Counted from the stretch's first letter, positions 1 to 8,908 are shown. The stretch is 64,000 bases of DNA from Burkholderia sp. (GCA_030151225.1 JASLEG010000068.1:91336-155335), one strand, 5' to 3'. Notes: generated by a model from the letters alone, not told the origin. Made by a program: numbers and translations.

Positions 1-461
1 TGAAGTACACCGAGTCGCCGGTGCCGAGCGCCACCTTGTGCGTCGCGAATTCCATCTCCACCTTGCCGCGATGCACGAACAGGAACTCCTCGCCCTCGTG
101 CTCCTTGAAGCCGGTCACGGCGAAGGTCTTCGACGGCCGGATCACGAACGGCAGCAGGCGCTTGTGGCCCGCGCGCGCGGCCAGCACCTCGTAGGTCGAT
201 TCCGACGACGATTCGCCCATCGACACGCGATCGGCCACGCGCACCACGGTGACGGCGTCGTCCACCGGGGCTTCGTCGAACAGCTGGTCCACCTCCACGT
301 GCAGCGCACGCGCGAGCTTCAGCGCCACCGCCACCGACGGCGTGCTCAGGCCGCGCTCGACCTTCGACAGATAGCTCTTGGTCAGCTCCGTGCGATCGGC
401 CAGGTCCTGCAGGCTCAGGTTCAGCTGCCTGCGCAGAATCTTCAGACGGAAAACGGACACG
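1..461 (-). CDS. XRE-family regulator with C-terminal cupin domain (partial, 3' end off window)
   Basis: Transcriptional regulator read leftward; only the first 153 codons are inside the window. An N-terminal helix-turn-helix is visible at about residues 5-60 (LSLQDLADRTELTKSYLSKV, then ERGLSTPSVAVALKLA). It is followed from about residue 95 by a small cupin-2 barrel (FKEHEGEEFLFVHRGKVEM), which normally senses a small ligand. The start chosen is GTG at 461 because a GAGGA Shine-Dalgarno lies 8 bases upstream and no in-frame ATG does. It is divergent from the aldolase/DapA pair with a 111-bp gap full of GTGTC/GACAC palindromes, so it probably controls that pair and itself. Ligand unknown. Confidence 0.9.
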
Positions 462-491
462 CAAGAATTCCTCGCAAAAAAAGGATGGCGA

Positions 492-549
492 ATGACACGA
501 CGTGTCATATACTGCACGAAGTGTCACGAAGGACACATCGTCCGATGTG
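492..549. promoter_or_regulatory. Palindrome cluster between regulator and aldolase, candidate operator
   Basis: Three inverted repeats are packed between the divergent starts. ATGACACG-A-CGTGTCAT (492-508) is perfect. GTGTC-N6-GACAC lies at 521-536. CACATCG-TC-CGATGTG lies at 534-549. A TATACT hexamer at 508-513 could be the rightward -10 element and touches the first palindrome, the usual geometry for repression. Assignment to the XRE-cupin protein is inferred from position. Confidence 0.55.
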
Positions 550-572
550 CCCGTATCGTACCCGAGGAAGCC

Positions 573-1364
573 ATGACGACTCCGACTCCGAACACCCTGA
601 GCCTCTCGAAGGCCGAACTGGTGGCGCGCTCGCACGCGCAGATGACAGCCCTTGCCGAAGGCGCGTGGACGGTACGCGAAAAGCTCGCGCTGACCTGCCG
701 GATCCTGTTCGACGGCGGCCACGATTCCGGGCTGGCCGGGCAGATCACGGCGCGCGCCGACACGCCGGGCTGCTATTACACGCAGGCGCTCGGCAAGGGC
801 TTCGACGAGATCAGCGCCTCGAACCTGCTGCTCGTGGATCAGGACCTGAACACGCTCGACGGCGGCGGCATCCCGAACCCGGCGAACCGCTCCCACACCT
901 GGATCTACCGCGCGCGACCCGACGTGAACTGCATCATCCACACGCACCCGCTGCACGTGGCCGCGCTTTCGATGCTCGAGGTGCCGCTCGAGGTCTCGCA
1001 CATGGATCTGTGCCCGCTGCACGACGATTGCGCATTCCTGAAGGACTGGCCCGGCGTGCCCGTCGGCAACGAGGAAGGCGAGATCATCTCGGCCGCGCTC
1101 GGCGCCAGGCGCGCCGTGCTGCTGTCCCACCACGGCATGCTGGTGACCGGCAAGACCGTGGAGGAAGCCTGCGGGCTCGCGCTGCTGATGGAGCGCGCCG
1201 CGCGCATGCAGCTCGCGGCAATGGCCGCCGGCACGATCCGGCCGATTCCGCCCGGGCTGGGCCGCGAGGCGCACGACTGGATCAGTACACCGAAACGTGA
1301 CGCCGTGACCTTCGCCTACTACGCACGGCGCGCGCTGCGCAGCCACGGCGACGCGCTCGACTGA
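573..1364 (+). CDS. Class II aldolase/adducin family protein
   Basis: Metal-dependent aldolase or decarboxylase of 263 residues, near the family's usual 210-270. The zinc-binding motif HTHPLH and the later SHHG histidine are present. Members cleave or epimerise sugar phosphates and related hydroxy-acids; the substrate here cannot be read. The start ATG at 573 has GAGGAAG just upstream; a longer frame back to 378 would run through the divergent promoter and is rejected. It lies 68 bp before a DapA-family lyase on the same strand, which suggests a two-step carbon-carbon cleavage pathway controlled by the divergent XRE-cupin regulator. Confidence 0.88.
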   Translation: MTTPTPNTLSLSKAELVARSHAQMTALAEGAWTVREKLALTCRILFDGGHDSGLAGQITARADTPGCYYTQALGKGFDEISASNLLLVDQDLNTLDGGGIPNPANRSHTWIYRARPDVNCIIHTHPLHVAALSMLEVPLEVSHMDLCPLHDDCAFLKDWPGVPVGNEEGEIISAALGARRAVLLSHHGMLVTGKTVEEACGLALLMERAARMQLAAMAAGTIRPIPPGLGREAHDWISTPKRDAVTFAYYARRALRSHGDALD

Positions 1365-1432
1365 GCCCGCGCGCCGCCTGTTTTCCCATCTCTCACCACA
1401 CGCAGCACACGACCGCAGACAGGAGTTTCAGC

Positions 1433-2323
1433 ATGGCATCGAGCGTATTCAAGGGCATCATCGCCTACCCCGTCACCCCGTTTTCCGAAGCGACCGGCGC
1501 GCTCGACAAGGCCGCGCTGCAGGCCGGCATCGAGCGCCTGATCGCGGCCGGCGTGCACGCGATCGCGCCGCTCGGCAGCACCGGCGAGAGCGCCTACCTC
1601 AGCGACGCGGAATGGGACGCCGCGGCCGACGCCTCGATCGGCGCGGTGGCCAGGCGCGTGCCCACCGTGATCGGCATCTCGGACCTCACCACGGCCAATG
1701 CCGTGCGCCGCGCCCGCTTCGCCGAGCAGATCGGCGCCGACGCGGTGATGGTGCTGCCGATTTCGTACTGGAAGCTCAGCGAGCAGGAGATCTTCGATCA
1801 CTACGCGGCGATCGCCGCGCCGATCGGCATTCCGGTGATGGTGTACAACAACCCGGCCACCAGCGGCATCGACCTGAGCCCGAGCTTCATCGCGCGGCTC
1901 GTGCGCGAGATCGACAACGTCACGATGGTCAAGGAAAGCACCGGCGACATCCAGCGCATGCACGCGCTGTACCGCGCCTCGAACGGGGAGATCCCGTTCT
2001 ACAACGGCAGCAACCCGCTCGCGCTCGAGGCACTGTGCGCGGGCGCGGCCGGCTGGTGCACGGCCGCGCCGAACCTGATCCCGCAGCTCACGCTCGATCT
2101 GTTCGCGGCGGTGGAACGCGGTGCGCTGGAAAAGGCCCGCGCGCTGTTCTACCGCCAGTTGCCGGTGCTCGAGTTCATCCTCAAGGGCGGCCTGCCCACC
2201 ACGGTGAAGGCCGGGCTGCGCGCGCAGGGCTTCGATGCCGGCGTGCCGCGCGCGCCGCTCAAGCCGCTGAGCGAGGCCGGCGTGCAGGAGTTGCGCGCGC
2301 TGCTGGCGGCGGTGGGCGCCTGA
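1433..2323 (+). CDS. Dihydrodipicolinate synthase / N-acetylneuraminate lyase family protein
   Basis: Class I (Schiff-base) lyase with a TIM-barrel fold, 296 residues, full length. The loop GSTGES replaces the usual GTTGE, the catalytic tyrosine sits in VYNNPA and the Schiff-base lysine in MVKESTGD. The substitution and the pairing with a class II aldolase argue for a catabolic member (sugar-acid dehydratase, aldolase or hydroxyproline-type deaminase) rather than lysine biosynthesis. An AGGAG lies 7 bases before the ATG. It is probably cotranscribed with the upstream aldolase and is convergent with the amidohydrolase, 16 bp away. Confidence 0.88.
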   Translation: MASSVFKGIIAYPVTPFSEATGALDKAALQAGIERLIAAGVHAIAPLGSTGESAYLSDAEWDAAADASIGAVARRVPTVIGISDLTTANAVRRARFAEQIGADAVMVLPISYWKLSEQEIFDHYAAIAAPIGIPVMVYNNPATSGIDLSPSFIARLVREIDNVTMVKESTGDIQRMHALYRASNGEIPFYNGSNPLALEALCAGAAGWCTAAPNLIPQLTLDLFAAVERGALEKARALFYRQLPVLEFILKGGLPTTVKAGLRAQGFDAGVPRAPLKPLSEAGVQELRALLAAVGA

Positions 2324-2339
2324 GACAGCCGAACCGCGC

Positions 2340-4292
2340 TCAGGCCGTGGCCGTGGTGGCCGCGGCCGGCGTGGGCTGCATCAGCGGCTCGGGGTACACC
2401 TTGCGCCCGCTCACCCAGGTCTCGAGCACACCGATGTCGCGCAGCCTGGTGCCCGCCGGCGCCGCCAGCGGATCCGCGAGCAGGATCACGAGATCGGCCT
2501 GCTTGCCTGCCGCGAGCGAGCCCACCTGCTGCTCCAGGTTGCACTGCCAGGCCGCGTCGATCGTGATCGCGCGAAAGGCCTGCTGCCTGGTCAGCCGCTC
2601 GGCGGGGTTGAGCACGTCGCCCTCCTTCTCGACGTCGATCACGTGCCCGGGCCCCTCCCAATAGGCCTCCATGCGTCGCTCGATCGCCTGCTCCATGCTG
2701 CGCAGCGGGCCGAGCGGCGTGACGAAGTGATCGCTGTGCAGGCTGATCTTCAGCTTCGCATCGAGCGCCGACTTGCACCGGTCGAGCAGCATCGCGCGAT
2801 CCTCGCCGAGGATCGTCTCGCGGAACGTCCTGCCCCAGTAGCCCGCGTGGCCGATCAGGAAGCTCGGCGAGATGCGCTGTCGCGCCATCGCCTCGATGGC
2901 CCCGTTGCCGAGCAGCGAGGCATGCTCGATGCGATGCCGCGAGCGCGGCGGGATCTCGTCGTCATCGTCCGGCGGCGTCGAGCCCGGCGGCGGCACCACG
3001 TCCAGCGCGAGCTGGTAGGCGGCCAGCACGTTGGCGACCGCCTGGTCGCCGTTCGCGTGGGTGAGCATCGGCCAGCCGAACGCCGCGATCTGCTGCATCA
3101 GCGCGGACAGCCGCAGGGCCGGCACGAAGTTGAACAGGCCGCGCGGGCCGACGCCGGGCACCGTGTGCGTGTCGCAGCACCGGTAGTTCACGTGCTGCAG
3201 GCCGGTGAGGCCCTGGTTCGACCCGTCGGCCACGAGCTTGATGGCGCGCAGCGAGAACAACGTTTCCGCCTTGCTGTCGAGCTCCGGGCGGTAGGTGCTC
3301 AGCCACAGTCCGAGATTGTCGTTGTTGCCGAACAGCGCGGCGCCGACGCGCACCGTCATGCGCGCGGTGGTGGCCAGCGCGCGCATCACCAGCACCTCGA
3401 TCGGCCCGAGCGTCATGCCGAGCCCGGCGTCGAACAGCGTGGTGATGCCGCATGCGTTCGCCGCCTTCATGACCTTCACGAGCCCGTCGGTCAGCATGCC
3501 GAGCGTGGGCTGGGGCACGATGGCCGTGACCACGGCGATCTGCTGCTCGGTCAGGACGCCGTCGTCGTGGCTCGCCAGCAGGCCGGCCTTTTCCAGCGCG
3601 TGGGTGCTGGCGTAGCCGATGTGCCCCGACGCGTTCAGCAGAAACACCGCCACGGGCGGCTGATCGGTGCCGGTGGCGTCGTCCATCACCGTCTTGATGA
3701 CGTCGTCGAGCGTGCCCTTCGTGATATCGGTCCACGCCTTCATCAGCGAGGGATCGACGCCCCAGCCGCACACCCACACCAGATCGGTCGGCTTCGCTCC
3801 CGCCGCACGGGCCTTGGCGATCGCGTCCATGATCGCCGACTTGAGCTTGTCCGTGATGCGCTCGATGCTGTACGCGTAATCGAGGTATTGCCCCTCGAAA
3901 GCCGACAGGTTGTACCAGGTGCCCATCAGCGCGCTCGGCACCATGTGCGCGTGCGGCTCGATCAGGCCTGGCAGCAGGGTCTGCTCGCCCACCAGCGCCT
4001 GCTTGCGATAGGCGATGTTCTGCGCCTCCATGGCCACAATCACGTCGTTCAGCGTGCCGGTGGCGATCACGCCGTGATTGGCGATGCCGATCGCCTCGAC
4101 GCGCAGGGTGATGTCGGTCGGATCCGGATAGATGCGGCCGCCGTGAAAAATCACGGCTTCGGGCGCACCCGGCGCCGGCGAGCGCTGGATCTCGTCCAGC
4201 AATGTCTTCTTGCCTTCCTCGCCGCCGGCGGCGACGGACAATTTCAGATGCGGGCTGCAGCAGGCGCAGCCGAATTGCGTGTTTTCGGACAT
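2340..4292 (-). CDS. Amidohydrolase family protein (YtcJ-like)
   Basis: Large metal-dependent hydrolase of 650 residues with the split amidohydrolase layout: a beta-sandwich strand set before and after a TIM barrel. Metal ligands are visible as EPHAHM near the start of the barrel, THANGD in the middle and RIEHAS further on. The end carries the typical GSLAAGKQADLVIL. The start at 4292 (MSENTQFGCACC) is preferred over the ATG ten codons upstream because a GGGAAAG sits before it. The cysteine-rich N-terminus (CACCSPH) is unusual for the family. It is a cytoplasmic enzyme, as no signal peptide is seen. Substrate unknown. Confidence 0.85.
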   Translation of the reverse strand: MSENTQFGCACCSPHLKLSVAAGGEEGKKTLLDEIQRSPAPGAPEAVIFHGGRIYPDPTDITLRVEAIGIANHGVIATGTLNDVIVAMEAQNIAYRKQALVGEQTLLPGLIEPHAHMVPSALMGTWYNLSAFEGQYLDYAYSIERITDKLKSAIMDAIAKARAAGAKPTDLVWVCGWGVDPSLMKAWTDITKGTLDDVIKTVMDDATGTDQPPVAVFLLNASGHIGYASTHALEKAGLLASHDDGVLTEQQIAVVTAIVPQPTLGMLTDGLVKVMKAANACGITTLFDAGLGMTLGPIEVLVMRALATTARMTVRVGAALFGNNDNLGLWLSTYRPELDSKAETLFSLRAIKLVADGSNQGLTGLQHVNYRCCDTHTVPGVGPRGLFNFVPALRLSALMQQIAAFGWPMLTHANGDQAVANVLAAYQLALDVVPPPGSTPPDDDDEIPPRSRHRIEHASLLGNGAIEAMARQRISPSFLIGHAGYWGRTFRETILGEDRAMLLDRCKSALDAKLKISLHSDHFVTPLGPLRSMEQAIERRMEAYWEGPGHVIDVEKEGDVLNPAERLTRQQAFRAITIDAAWQCNLEQQVGSLAAGKQADLVILLADPLAAPAGTRLRDIGVLETWVSGRKVYPEPLMQPTPAAATTATA

Positions 4293-4322
4293 GACGGATC
4301 TTTCCCAGGGTCGGTGCCGCAT

Positions 4323-4708
4323 GAGGAGCGGACGCGTGGCGGGCTCGCCACGACTCGATTAACGGCAGGTTGCCACAAAAGTTCAGACGATTTCGAGCGA
4401 TGATCGCCGCACAATGCTCGGCCCGCAAATCGGATTATTCTCAGGAATAATCCGATTCTCGATATTATCTTGATAATAAATATCGAAACTTTCCAATTGC
4501 TCAATGCCGTCAATTTGATAAATCAGAATTAATCGATTCGTGGCGACGATCCAACAATCGATCAATTAAGGGTCGAGCCGGAATCCACTTCGGCGCTACG
4601 CTTTCGGTCGACGCCATGACGCGTCTTCTTTCCTTTATATCCAATACCCATCGGCACGCCGGGTAGCGTTCACCCGGTGCGAATCGTCATGCCGAATCAC
4701 GAGAAACC
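4323..4708. other. AT-rich intergenic region, no gene
   Basis: This gap is clearly lower in GC than its surroundings and holds no convincing gene. It contains two adjacent AT-rich hairpins (4428-4486) and, nearer the protease-like gene, an imperfect GC hairpin with arms CCGGGT (4659-4664) and ACCCGG (4672-4677) that would lie in its 5' leader. A 60-codon leftward frame at 4383-4565 overlaps the hairpins and has no recognisable product. Confidence 0.6.
4428..4486. repeat. Two tandem AT-rich hairpins
   Basis: The first is a perfect 13-bp inverted repeat: AATCGGATTATTC, loop tcag, GAATAATCCGATT (4428-4457). Two bases later comes a second, TCGATATT (4459-4466) paired with AATATCGA (4479-4486). 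They lie between the starts of the divergent amidohydrolase and protease-like genes. They could be operators or transcript structures; nothing shows which. Confidence 0.7.
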
Positions 4709-6145
4709 ATGAATAAAAACATCCTGAATGTCGGAATCGCGGCGCTGTTCCTTACGTCACACGTGCAAGCAGTCGTGATCGACAAGGCAACGTTCAAGGC
4801 CAACGGCGGCGATCTCGGCAACGTCGCCGTCAGCATTCGCACGCATAACGACGTATTGCGCAAGTATGGCAACGCAGCGCCGTGGCGCGCGGTCGGCCAG
4901 CTCGAGCATTGCACGGCCACCTGGCTCGGCGACAAGAACGGCGTGAGCTACTTCCTCACGGCCGCCCAGTGCGTGAAATACTATGGCACCGCAACACCGA
5001 TCGAGTCGCGCTTCACGGCAGCCGACGGGCGCGTGATCGCGGCGGGCCGCGGTATGGTCTACGTGCCGTGGCAGCGCGTGATGACGCCGCCCTGGATGAG
5101 ACAGCCGTCCACCGACGTGGCCATCGTCGAGCTGCCGTCGCGACACCCGATGCTGGACGAAGCCGGCCAGCCGCTCGAGCAGCCGATCCTCAACGACCGC
5201 AAGGACGAGAAGGATCTCGACGTGATCTTCGTCGGCTACGGCAGTTGGGGCGTCGGCACCAACACCAGCGGCGATTTCGGTCCGCTCAAGGGCGATCGCC
5301 GGCTGTACGGCCGCAGCCGGATCGTCGGCATGTTCGACCATGGGTACGGCATTCGCGCCGGCTTCAGGCCGGCCGGGCCGTCGCCGACGTGGGCGCGGGT
5401 GGTGGGTGACGACGCCGGCTCGGCGTGGTGGCAATTCCACGACGGCAAGCCGGTGATCGTGGCGACCACCAACGGCGGGAGCGCCGGCCAGTCCACCGGC
5501 ACGCGCATCGCGAAGTACGTGGACTGGATCAGGACGATCTATCCGGGCGCGCGCATGCTGTCCTCCGAGACGCCGATGGGCTGTATCGTCAGCATGACCA
5601 CCGGCGCACGCTATTGCATGAAGCCGGGGCAGGAAAATCTCTACGCGTTGCCGTCGTGGATCTACGCCCATCCGGTGCGTGTCGACGCCGCGCCCGGCAC
5701 CGCCGTGGTGCTGGGAGATTACGACAACGTGTCCTACAACCGGCTGGCGAAATTCGTCGGCACCGTGGAAAACGAGGATCTGAAATCGGTGAAGGCCTTC
5801 AACGGCATGACGCTCGATTTCTCGAAGCCGCACTCGATGAAGGTGTGGGCCGACACGACTCCGCTCGGCTGCATCGTGAGCCTGAGCTCGGGCGAGCGTT
5901 ATTGCCTGCCGGCCGGTCAGCGCTCGCACTACACGCTGCCCGCGTGGATCGACATGCAGCCGGTGCAGGTCGAGGCGGCACCGGGGCTGGCCGTGATGCT
6001 GTCCGACTGGGCCAACCTGTCCTACAACCGAGTGGCCACCTTCCCGGGCCGCGTGCAGAACTGGGAGCTGCATGACGTGGAGGCCTGGAACGGCAGCAAG
6101 CTGAACTTCACGCTGCCGCACTCGATGCGAGTGGTGCAACAGTAA
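4709..6145 (+). CDS. Secreted trypsin-fold pseudoprotease with duplicated C-terminal domain
   Basis: 478 residues with a signal peptide (residues 1-21, cut near HVQA). Residues 60-282 follow the S1/trypsin pattern: Cys68 and Cys88 fit the conserved disulfide, LTAAQC is in place of LTAAHC, STDVAIVEL carries the aspartate (Asp136), and DDAGSAWW stands where GDSGSP-type motifs occur. The catalytic His is therefore Gln87 and the catalytic Ser is Ala236, so the protein should not cleave peptides. Two C-terminal repeats of about 90 residues (290-379 and 387-475) each begin GCIVS, then a second Cys 11 residues later, and contain a YDN/WAN-(V/L)SYNR motif; a beta/gamma-crystallin-like fold is possible but unproven. 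It probably acts outside the cell as a binding protein or inhibitor. Confidence 0.8.
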   Translation: MNKNILNVGIAALFLTSHVQAVVIDKATFKANGGDLGNVAVSIRTHNDVLRKYGNAAPWRAVGQLEHCTATWLGDKNGVSYFLTAAQCVKYYGTATPIESRFTAADGRVIAAGRGMVYVPWQRVMTPPWMRQPSTDVAIVELPSRHPMLDEAGQPLEQPILNDRKDEKDLDVIFVGYGSWGVGTNTSGDFGPLKGDRRLYGRSRIVGMFDHGYGIRAGFRPAGPSPTWARVVGDDAGSAWWQFHDGKPVIVATTNGGSAGQSTGTRIAKYVDWIRTIYPGARMLSSETPMGCIVSMTTGARYCMKPGQENLYALPSWIYAHPVRVDAAPGTAVVLGDYDNVSYNRLAKFVGTVENEDLKSVKAFNGMTLDFSKPHSMKVWADTTPLGCIVSLSSGERYCLPAGQRSHYTLPAWIDMQPVQVEAAPGLAVMLSDWANLSYNRVATFPGRVQNWELHDVEAWNGSKLNFTLPHSMRVVQQ

Positions 6146-6538
6146 TCACGCACCGCATTGCGCCGCGATCGCCTCCCGGTCGAGCAGCGACCACACCTCG
6201 GCGATCCGGCCTTCGCGGAACCGGTAGAACACGTGCTCGGCGAACACCACCTGTCGGCCCGCCACGGGCAGGCCCAGGAAATCGGTAGCCGGCGTGCAGT
6301 CGAAGCGCAGCCGCGCGGCGATCGTCGGCGGCTCGCTGGCGAGCGTCTCGATCTCGAAGCGCAGGTCGGGGATCGTCAGCACGTCCTGTTCCAGCATCGC
6401 GCGGTAGCCGGCCAGGCCGAACCGGCGCCCGTTGTGGGTGGCGTCCTCGGCCACGAAATCGCCGAGCCGCGCCCAGTCGCGCCGGTTCAGGCAGTCGAGG
6501 TAACGGCGGTAGAGGCTGGCGAGGTCGGCGGGGGTCAT
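6146..6538 (-). CDS. SnoaL-like / NTF2-fold protein (ester cyclase family)
   Basis: 130-residue protein with the NTF2-like cone fold pattern: an N-terminal helix pair (LYRRYLDCLNRRDWARLGDFV), then AEDATHNG, and the closing VFYRFREGRIAEVWSLLD typical of SnoaL-like cyclases and hydrolases. These small enzymes act on many substrates or only bind them, so the role is open. GGAG lies 6 bases before the ATG. The stop directly abuts that of the convergent pseudoprotease gene. It follows the terminator of the ABC/dehydrogenase operon, so it is probably transcribed separately. Confidence 0.75.
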   Translation of the reverse strand: MTPADLASLYRRYLDCLNRRDWARLGDFVAEDATHNGRRFGLAGYRAMLEQDVLTIPDLRFEIETLASEPPTIAARLRFDCTPATDFLGLPVAGRQVVFAEHVFYRFREGRIAEVWSLLDREAIAAQCGA

Positions 6539-6581
6539 GGGTGGCTCCGTATCCTGGGTCGAAGCGCCACGGTATACGAGA

Positions 6582-6606
6582 AACGGCGGGCGCGCTGCCC
6601 GCCGTT
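6582..6606 (-). terminator. Rho-independent-type terminator of the ABC/dehydrogenase operon
   Basis: A perfect 10-bp stem, AACGGCGGGC (6582-6591) and GCCCGCCGTT (6597-6606), closes a 5-base loop 31 bp beyond the binding-protein stop. On the minus strand it ends in TTTCTCG, a weak T-run. Confidence 0.75.
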
Positions 6607-6636
6607 CGTCATCGCGGCATCAGACTCGCCGCGCCA

Positions 6637-7689
6637 TCACTGCTCGATCTGCCGGTTCCAGCGCGCATCCCACTGCGCGCGGTGCGCGTTGATCGAATCC
6701 CAGTCCACCACCGTGACCTTCTTCACCAGCTGATCCAGATCGCCGAGGTTCTTCTGCATGTCGGCGGGCATCGTGGCGTGGCTGTTGGTGGGAATCTGCT
6801 TGCCGGCCACCGCGGCCCTGGTTTGCGCCGGTGCCGACAGCAGGAACTGCGCGAGCTTCTGCGCCAGCTGCGGATCGGGGTTGTTCTTCACCACGCACAG
6901 GTCCACCAGCAGCAGCACGGCGCCCTCCTTCGGCGAGGCATAGGCCACCGGCAGCCCCTTGTCCTTCAGGTCGCCCACGCCGGTCGGCGTGAGCGGGAAG
7001 ATCGCGGCCTCGCCGGTCTGGATCATCTCCGAGAGCTTGGCCGAATTCGGGATGTACTCGACGACGTTCGGCCCGACGGTGGTGGCCCACTTCGAGAAGC
7101 CCGGCTCGACGTTGGAATCGTTGCCGCCCAGGATCCGGTTGATGGCCAGGAAACCGTGCAGCCCGAAGGTGCTGCTCGACGCGGACTGGAACACCACCTT
7201 GCCCTTGTATTTCGGATCGGCGAAATCCATCCACGAGGTCGGCGGCGCCCAGCCCCTGGCCGCGAACAGCTTGGTGTTGTAGCCGATGCCGGTCATGCCC
7301 AGCTGCACGCCCGCGCCGATGTCGCCCTTCATGCGCGCGAACGGATACAGCTCCTTGAGCACCGGCGCGTCGTCGAGCTTCTCGCACACGCCGAGGCTCA
7401 CCGCGCGCGCCATCACGCCGTCGTCGAGAAACACCACGTGCATCTGCGGATTGCTGCGGTTGGCCAGCAGCTTGGCGAGCACGTCCGACGAGGTGCCCGG
7501 CACCACCACCACGTGCACGTTGTTGGCCTTCTCGAAGTCGGGCAGCACCTGGCTCGTGTAGGCCTTCTCCATCGGGCCGCCGTTCATGCCGATGTAGATC
7601 GTCCTGGCCTGCGCGAACGCGCTCGACGACGAGCCGAGACCGATGGCGGCGAGCACCGCGAGCGCGGCGAGGGAGCGTGACAGTTTCAT
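6637..7689 (-). CDS. ABC transporter periplasmic binding protein (PotD-like)
   Basis: 350-residue solute-binding protein with a signal peptide (MKLSRSLAALAVLAAIGLG, cut after AFA). It has the layout of the extracellular binding protein family 1 used by spermidine/putrescine and iron-type importers. The start at 7689 is chosen over an upstream frame because the signal peptide begins there and AAGGACA precedes it. It is the last gene of the operon, 91 bp after the flavoprotein oxidase, and should feed the two permeases and the ATPase encoded upstream. The cargo is probably an amine or amino-acid derivative that the coupled dehydrogenase oxidises. Confidence 0.87.
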   Translation of the reverse strand: MKLSRSLAALAVLAAIGLGSSSSAFAQARTIYIGMNGGPMEKAYTSQVLPDFEKANNVHVVVVPGTSSDVLAKLLANRSNPQMHVVFLDDGVMARAVSLGVCEKLDDAPVLKELYPFARMKGDIGAGVQLGMTGIGYNTKLFAARGWAPPTSWMDFADPKYKGKVVFQSASSSTFGLHGFLAINRILGGNDSNVEPGFSKWATTVGPNVVEYIPNSAKLSEMIQTGEAAIFPLTPTGVGDLKDKGLPVAYASPKEGAVLLLVDLCVVKNNPDPQLAQKLAQFLLSAPAQTRAAVAGKQIPTNSHATMPADMQKNLGDLDQLVKKVTVVDWDSINAHRAQWDARWNRQIEQ

Positions 7690-7780
7690 CGTGGGTTGTC
7701 CTTGTGACTGGCCTGCTTGGAGTAGGTAGGAATCGCTGACGACTGGAAACATGGAAAACATCGGGCGCGACCTCGCGCGC

Positions 7781-8908
7781 TCATGCAACGGCCGAGGCGG
7801 CGCCGGCCGAAAAACGCGTGATCGAGAACGGCGCGATCGGCGTCCCGGTCTCGCCGCGCAGCACGAGATCGGCCAGCACCTCGCCCACCGCCGGCGCGAG
7901 CAGGAAGCCGCCGCCGCAGAAGCCGAACGCGTGCAGCAGCCGCGCGGTGGTGCCGCTCGGCCCGATCACCGGCTGATTGTCGGGCGTCTCGCCCTCCACG
8001 CCGCTCCAGGTGCGGATCAGCAGCGCGTCGCGCAGCGCCGGCAGCAGCGCGCAGGCGTCGCGCATCACGGCCCGCGTGGTCTCGCTCGACGGCCGCGCAT
8101 ACTCGCCGTCGCCGTGGCCCCGCCCGCCGCCGATCACGCAGTTGCCGCGCGCCACCTGCCGTGCGTACACGCCGCCGCCCACCACGCCGAGGTTGTGGCC
8201 GATGAAGTGCGGCAGCGGCTCGGTCACCCACATGTTCGGGTAGATCGCCTTCATCGGCACGGCCTCGCCGAAGCGGCCGGCCAGCGTGTTGCCCCAGGCG
8301 CCGGCCGAATTGATCAGCCACTCGGCGCGCCAGGTCACGCCGGCCGCCTGCAGCGTGAAATGGCGGCCGTCGAATTCGATCTCGCTCACTTCGGTCTGCT
8401 CGTGGATCTGCGCGCCGGCGCGACGCGCGGCGGCCGCGAAGCCCGGCGACACGAGCCGCGGATTCGCCTGGCCGTCGGTCGCGCACAGCGCGCCGCCGAT
8501 CGCGGCCGCGCCGAGCCACGGATAGCGGCGGCGGAACAGCTCGCCCGACACCAGCACCGAATTCGCGCCGTAGCCGCGGGCCATCCCGGCCCAGGCCTCG
8601 AGCGTGGCCATGTCGGCCTCGCGGCGCGCGAGCCGCAGGTGGCCCGACACCACGAATTCGCCGTCGCCGCCGATCAGCACCGGCAGCCGCTCCCAGATGC
8701 GCCGTGCGCGCATCGCCAGCGGCATCTGCACCTCGGGCCGGCCGTGCGTGCGCACCCCGCCGTAATTGACGCCGCTCGCCTGCGCGCCGCAATAGCGCCG
8801 CTCGAACAGCGCCACGCTCGCGCCCTGACGCGCCAGCGCGAGCGCGGCCGACGCGCCCACCAGCCCGCCCCCGACGATCGCCACCTGTACCTCGCGGATC
8901 TCACTCAT
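7781..8908 (-). CDS. FAD-dependent amine/amino-acid oxidase subunit (DAO family, HcnC/OoxB-like)
   Basis: 375-residue flavoprotein of the D-amino-acid oxidase / glycine oxidase family. The dinucleotide-binding motif VAIVGGGLVGASAALALA is at residues 7-24, followed by FERR. The C-terminal part contains GFCGGGFLLAPAVGE, the second FAD contact. It would be the substrate-oxidising subunit of a membrane-linked dehydrogenase with the two genes upstream, as in hydrogen cyanide synthase, opine oxidase and D-hydroxyproline dehydrogenase. Its start overlaps the previous gene by 8 bp, so translation is coupled. Substrate not readable. Confidence 0.87.
   Translation of the reverse strand: MSEIREVQVAIVGGGLVGASAALALARQGASVALFERRYCGAQASGVNYGGVRTHGRPEVQMPLAMRARRIWERLPVLIGGDGEFVVSGHLRLARREADMATLEAWAGMARGYGANSVLVSGELFRRRYPWLGAAAIGGALCATDGQANPRLVSPGFAAAARRAGAQIHEQTEVSEIEFDGRHFTLQAAGVTWRAEWLINSAGAWGNTLAGRFGEAVPMKAIYPNMWVTEPLPHFIGHNLGVVGGGVYARQVARGNCVIGGGRGHGDGEYARPSSETTRAVMRDACALLPALRDALLIRTWSGVEGETPDNQPVIGPSGTTARLLHAFGFCGGGFLLAPAVGEVLADLVLRGETGTPIAPFSITRFSAGAASAVA

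Noticed and set aside
4383..4565. 60-codon leftward frame in the AT-rich gap
   Set aside because: No Shine-Dalgarno or homology; it runs straight through the two hairpins.
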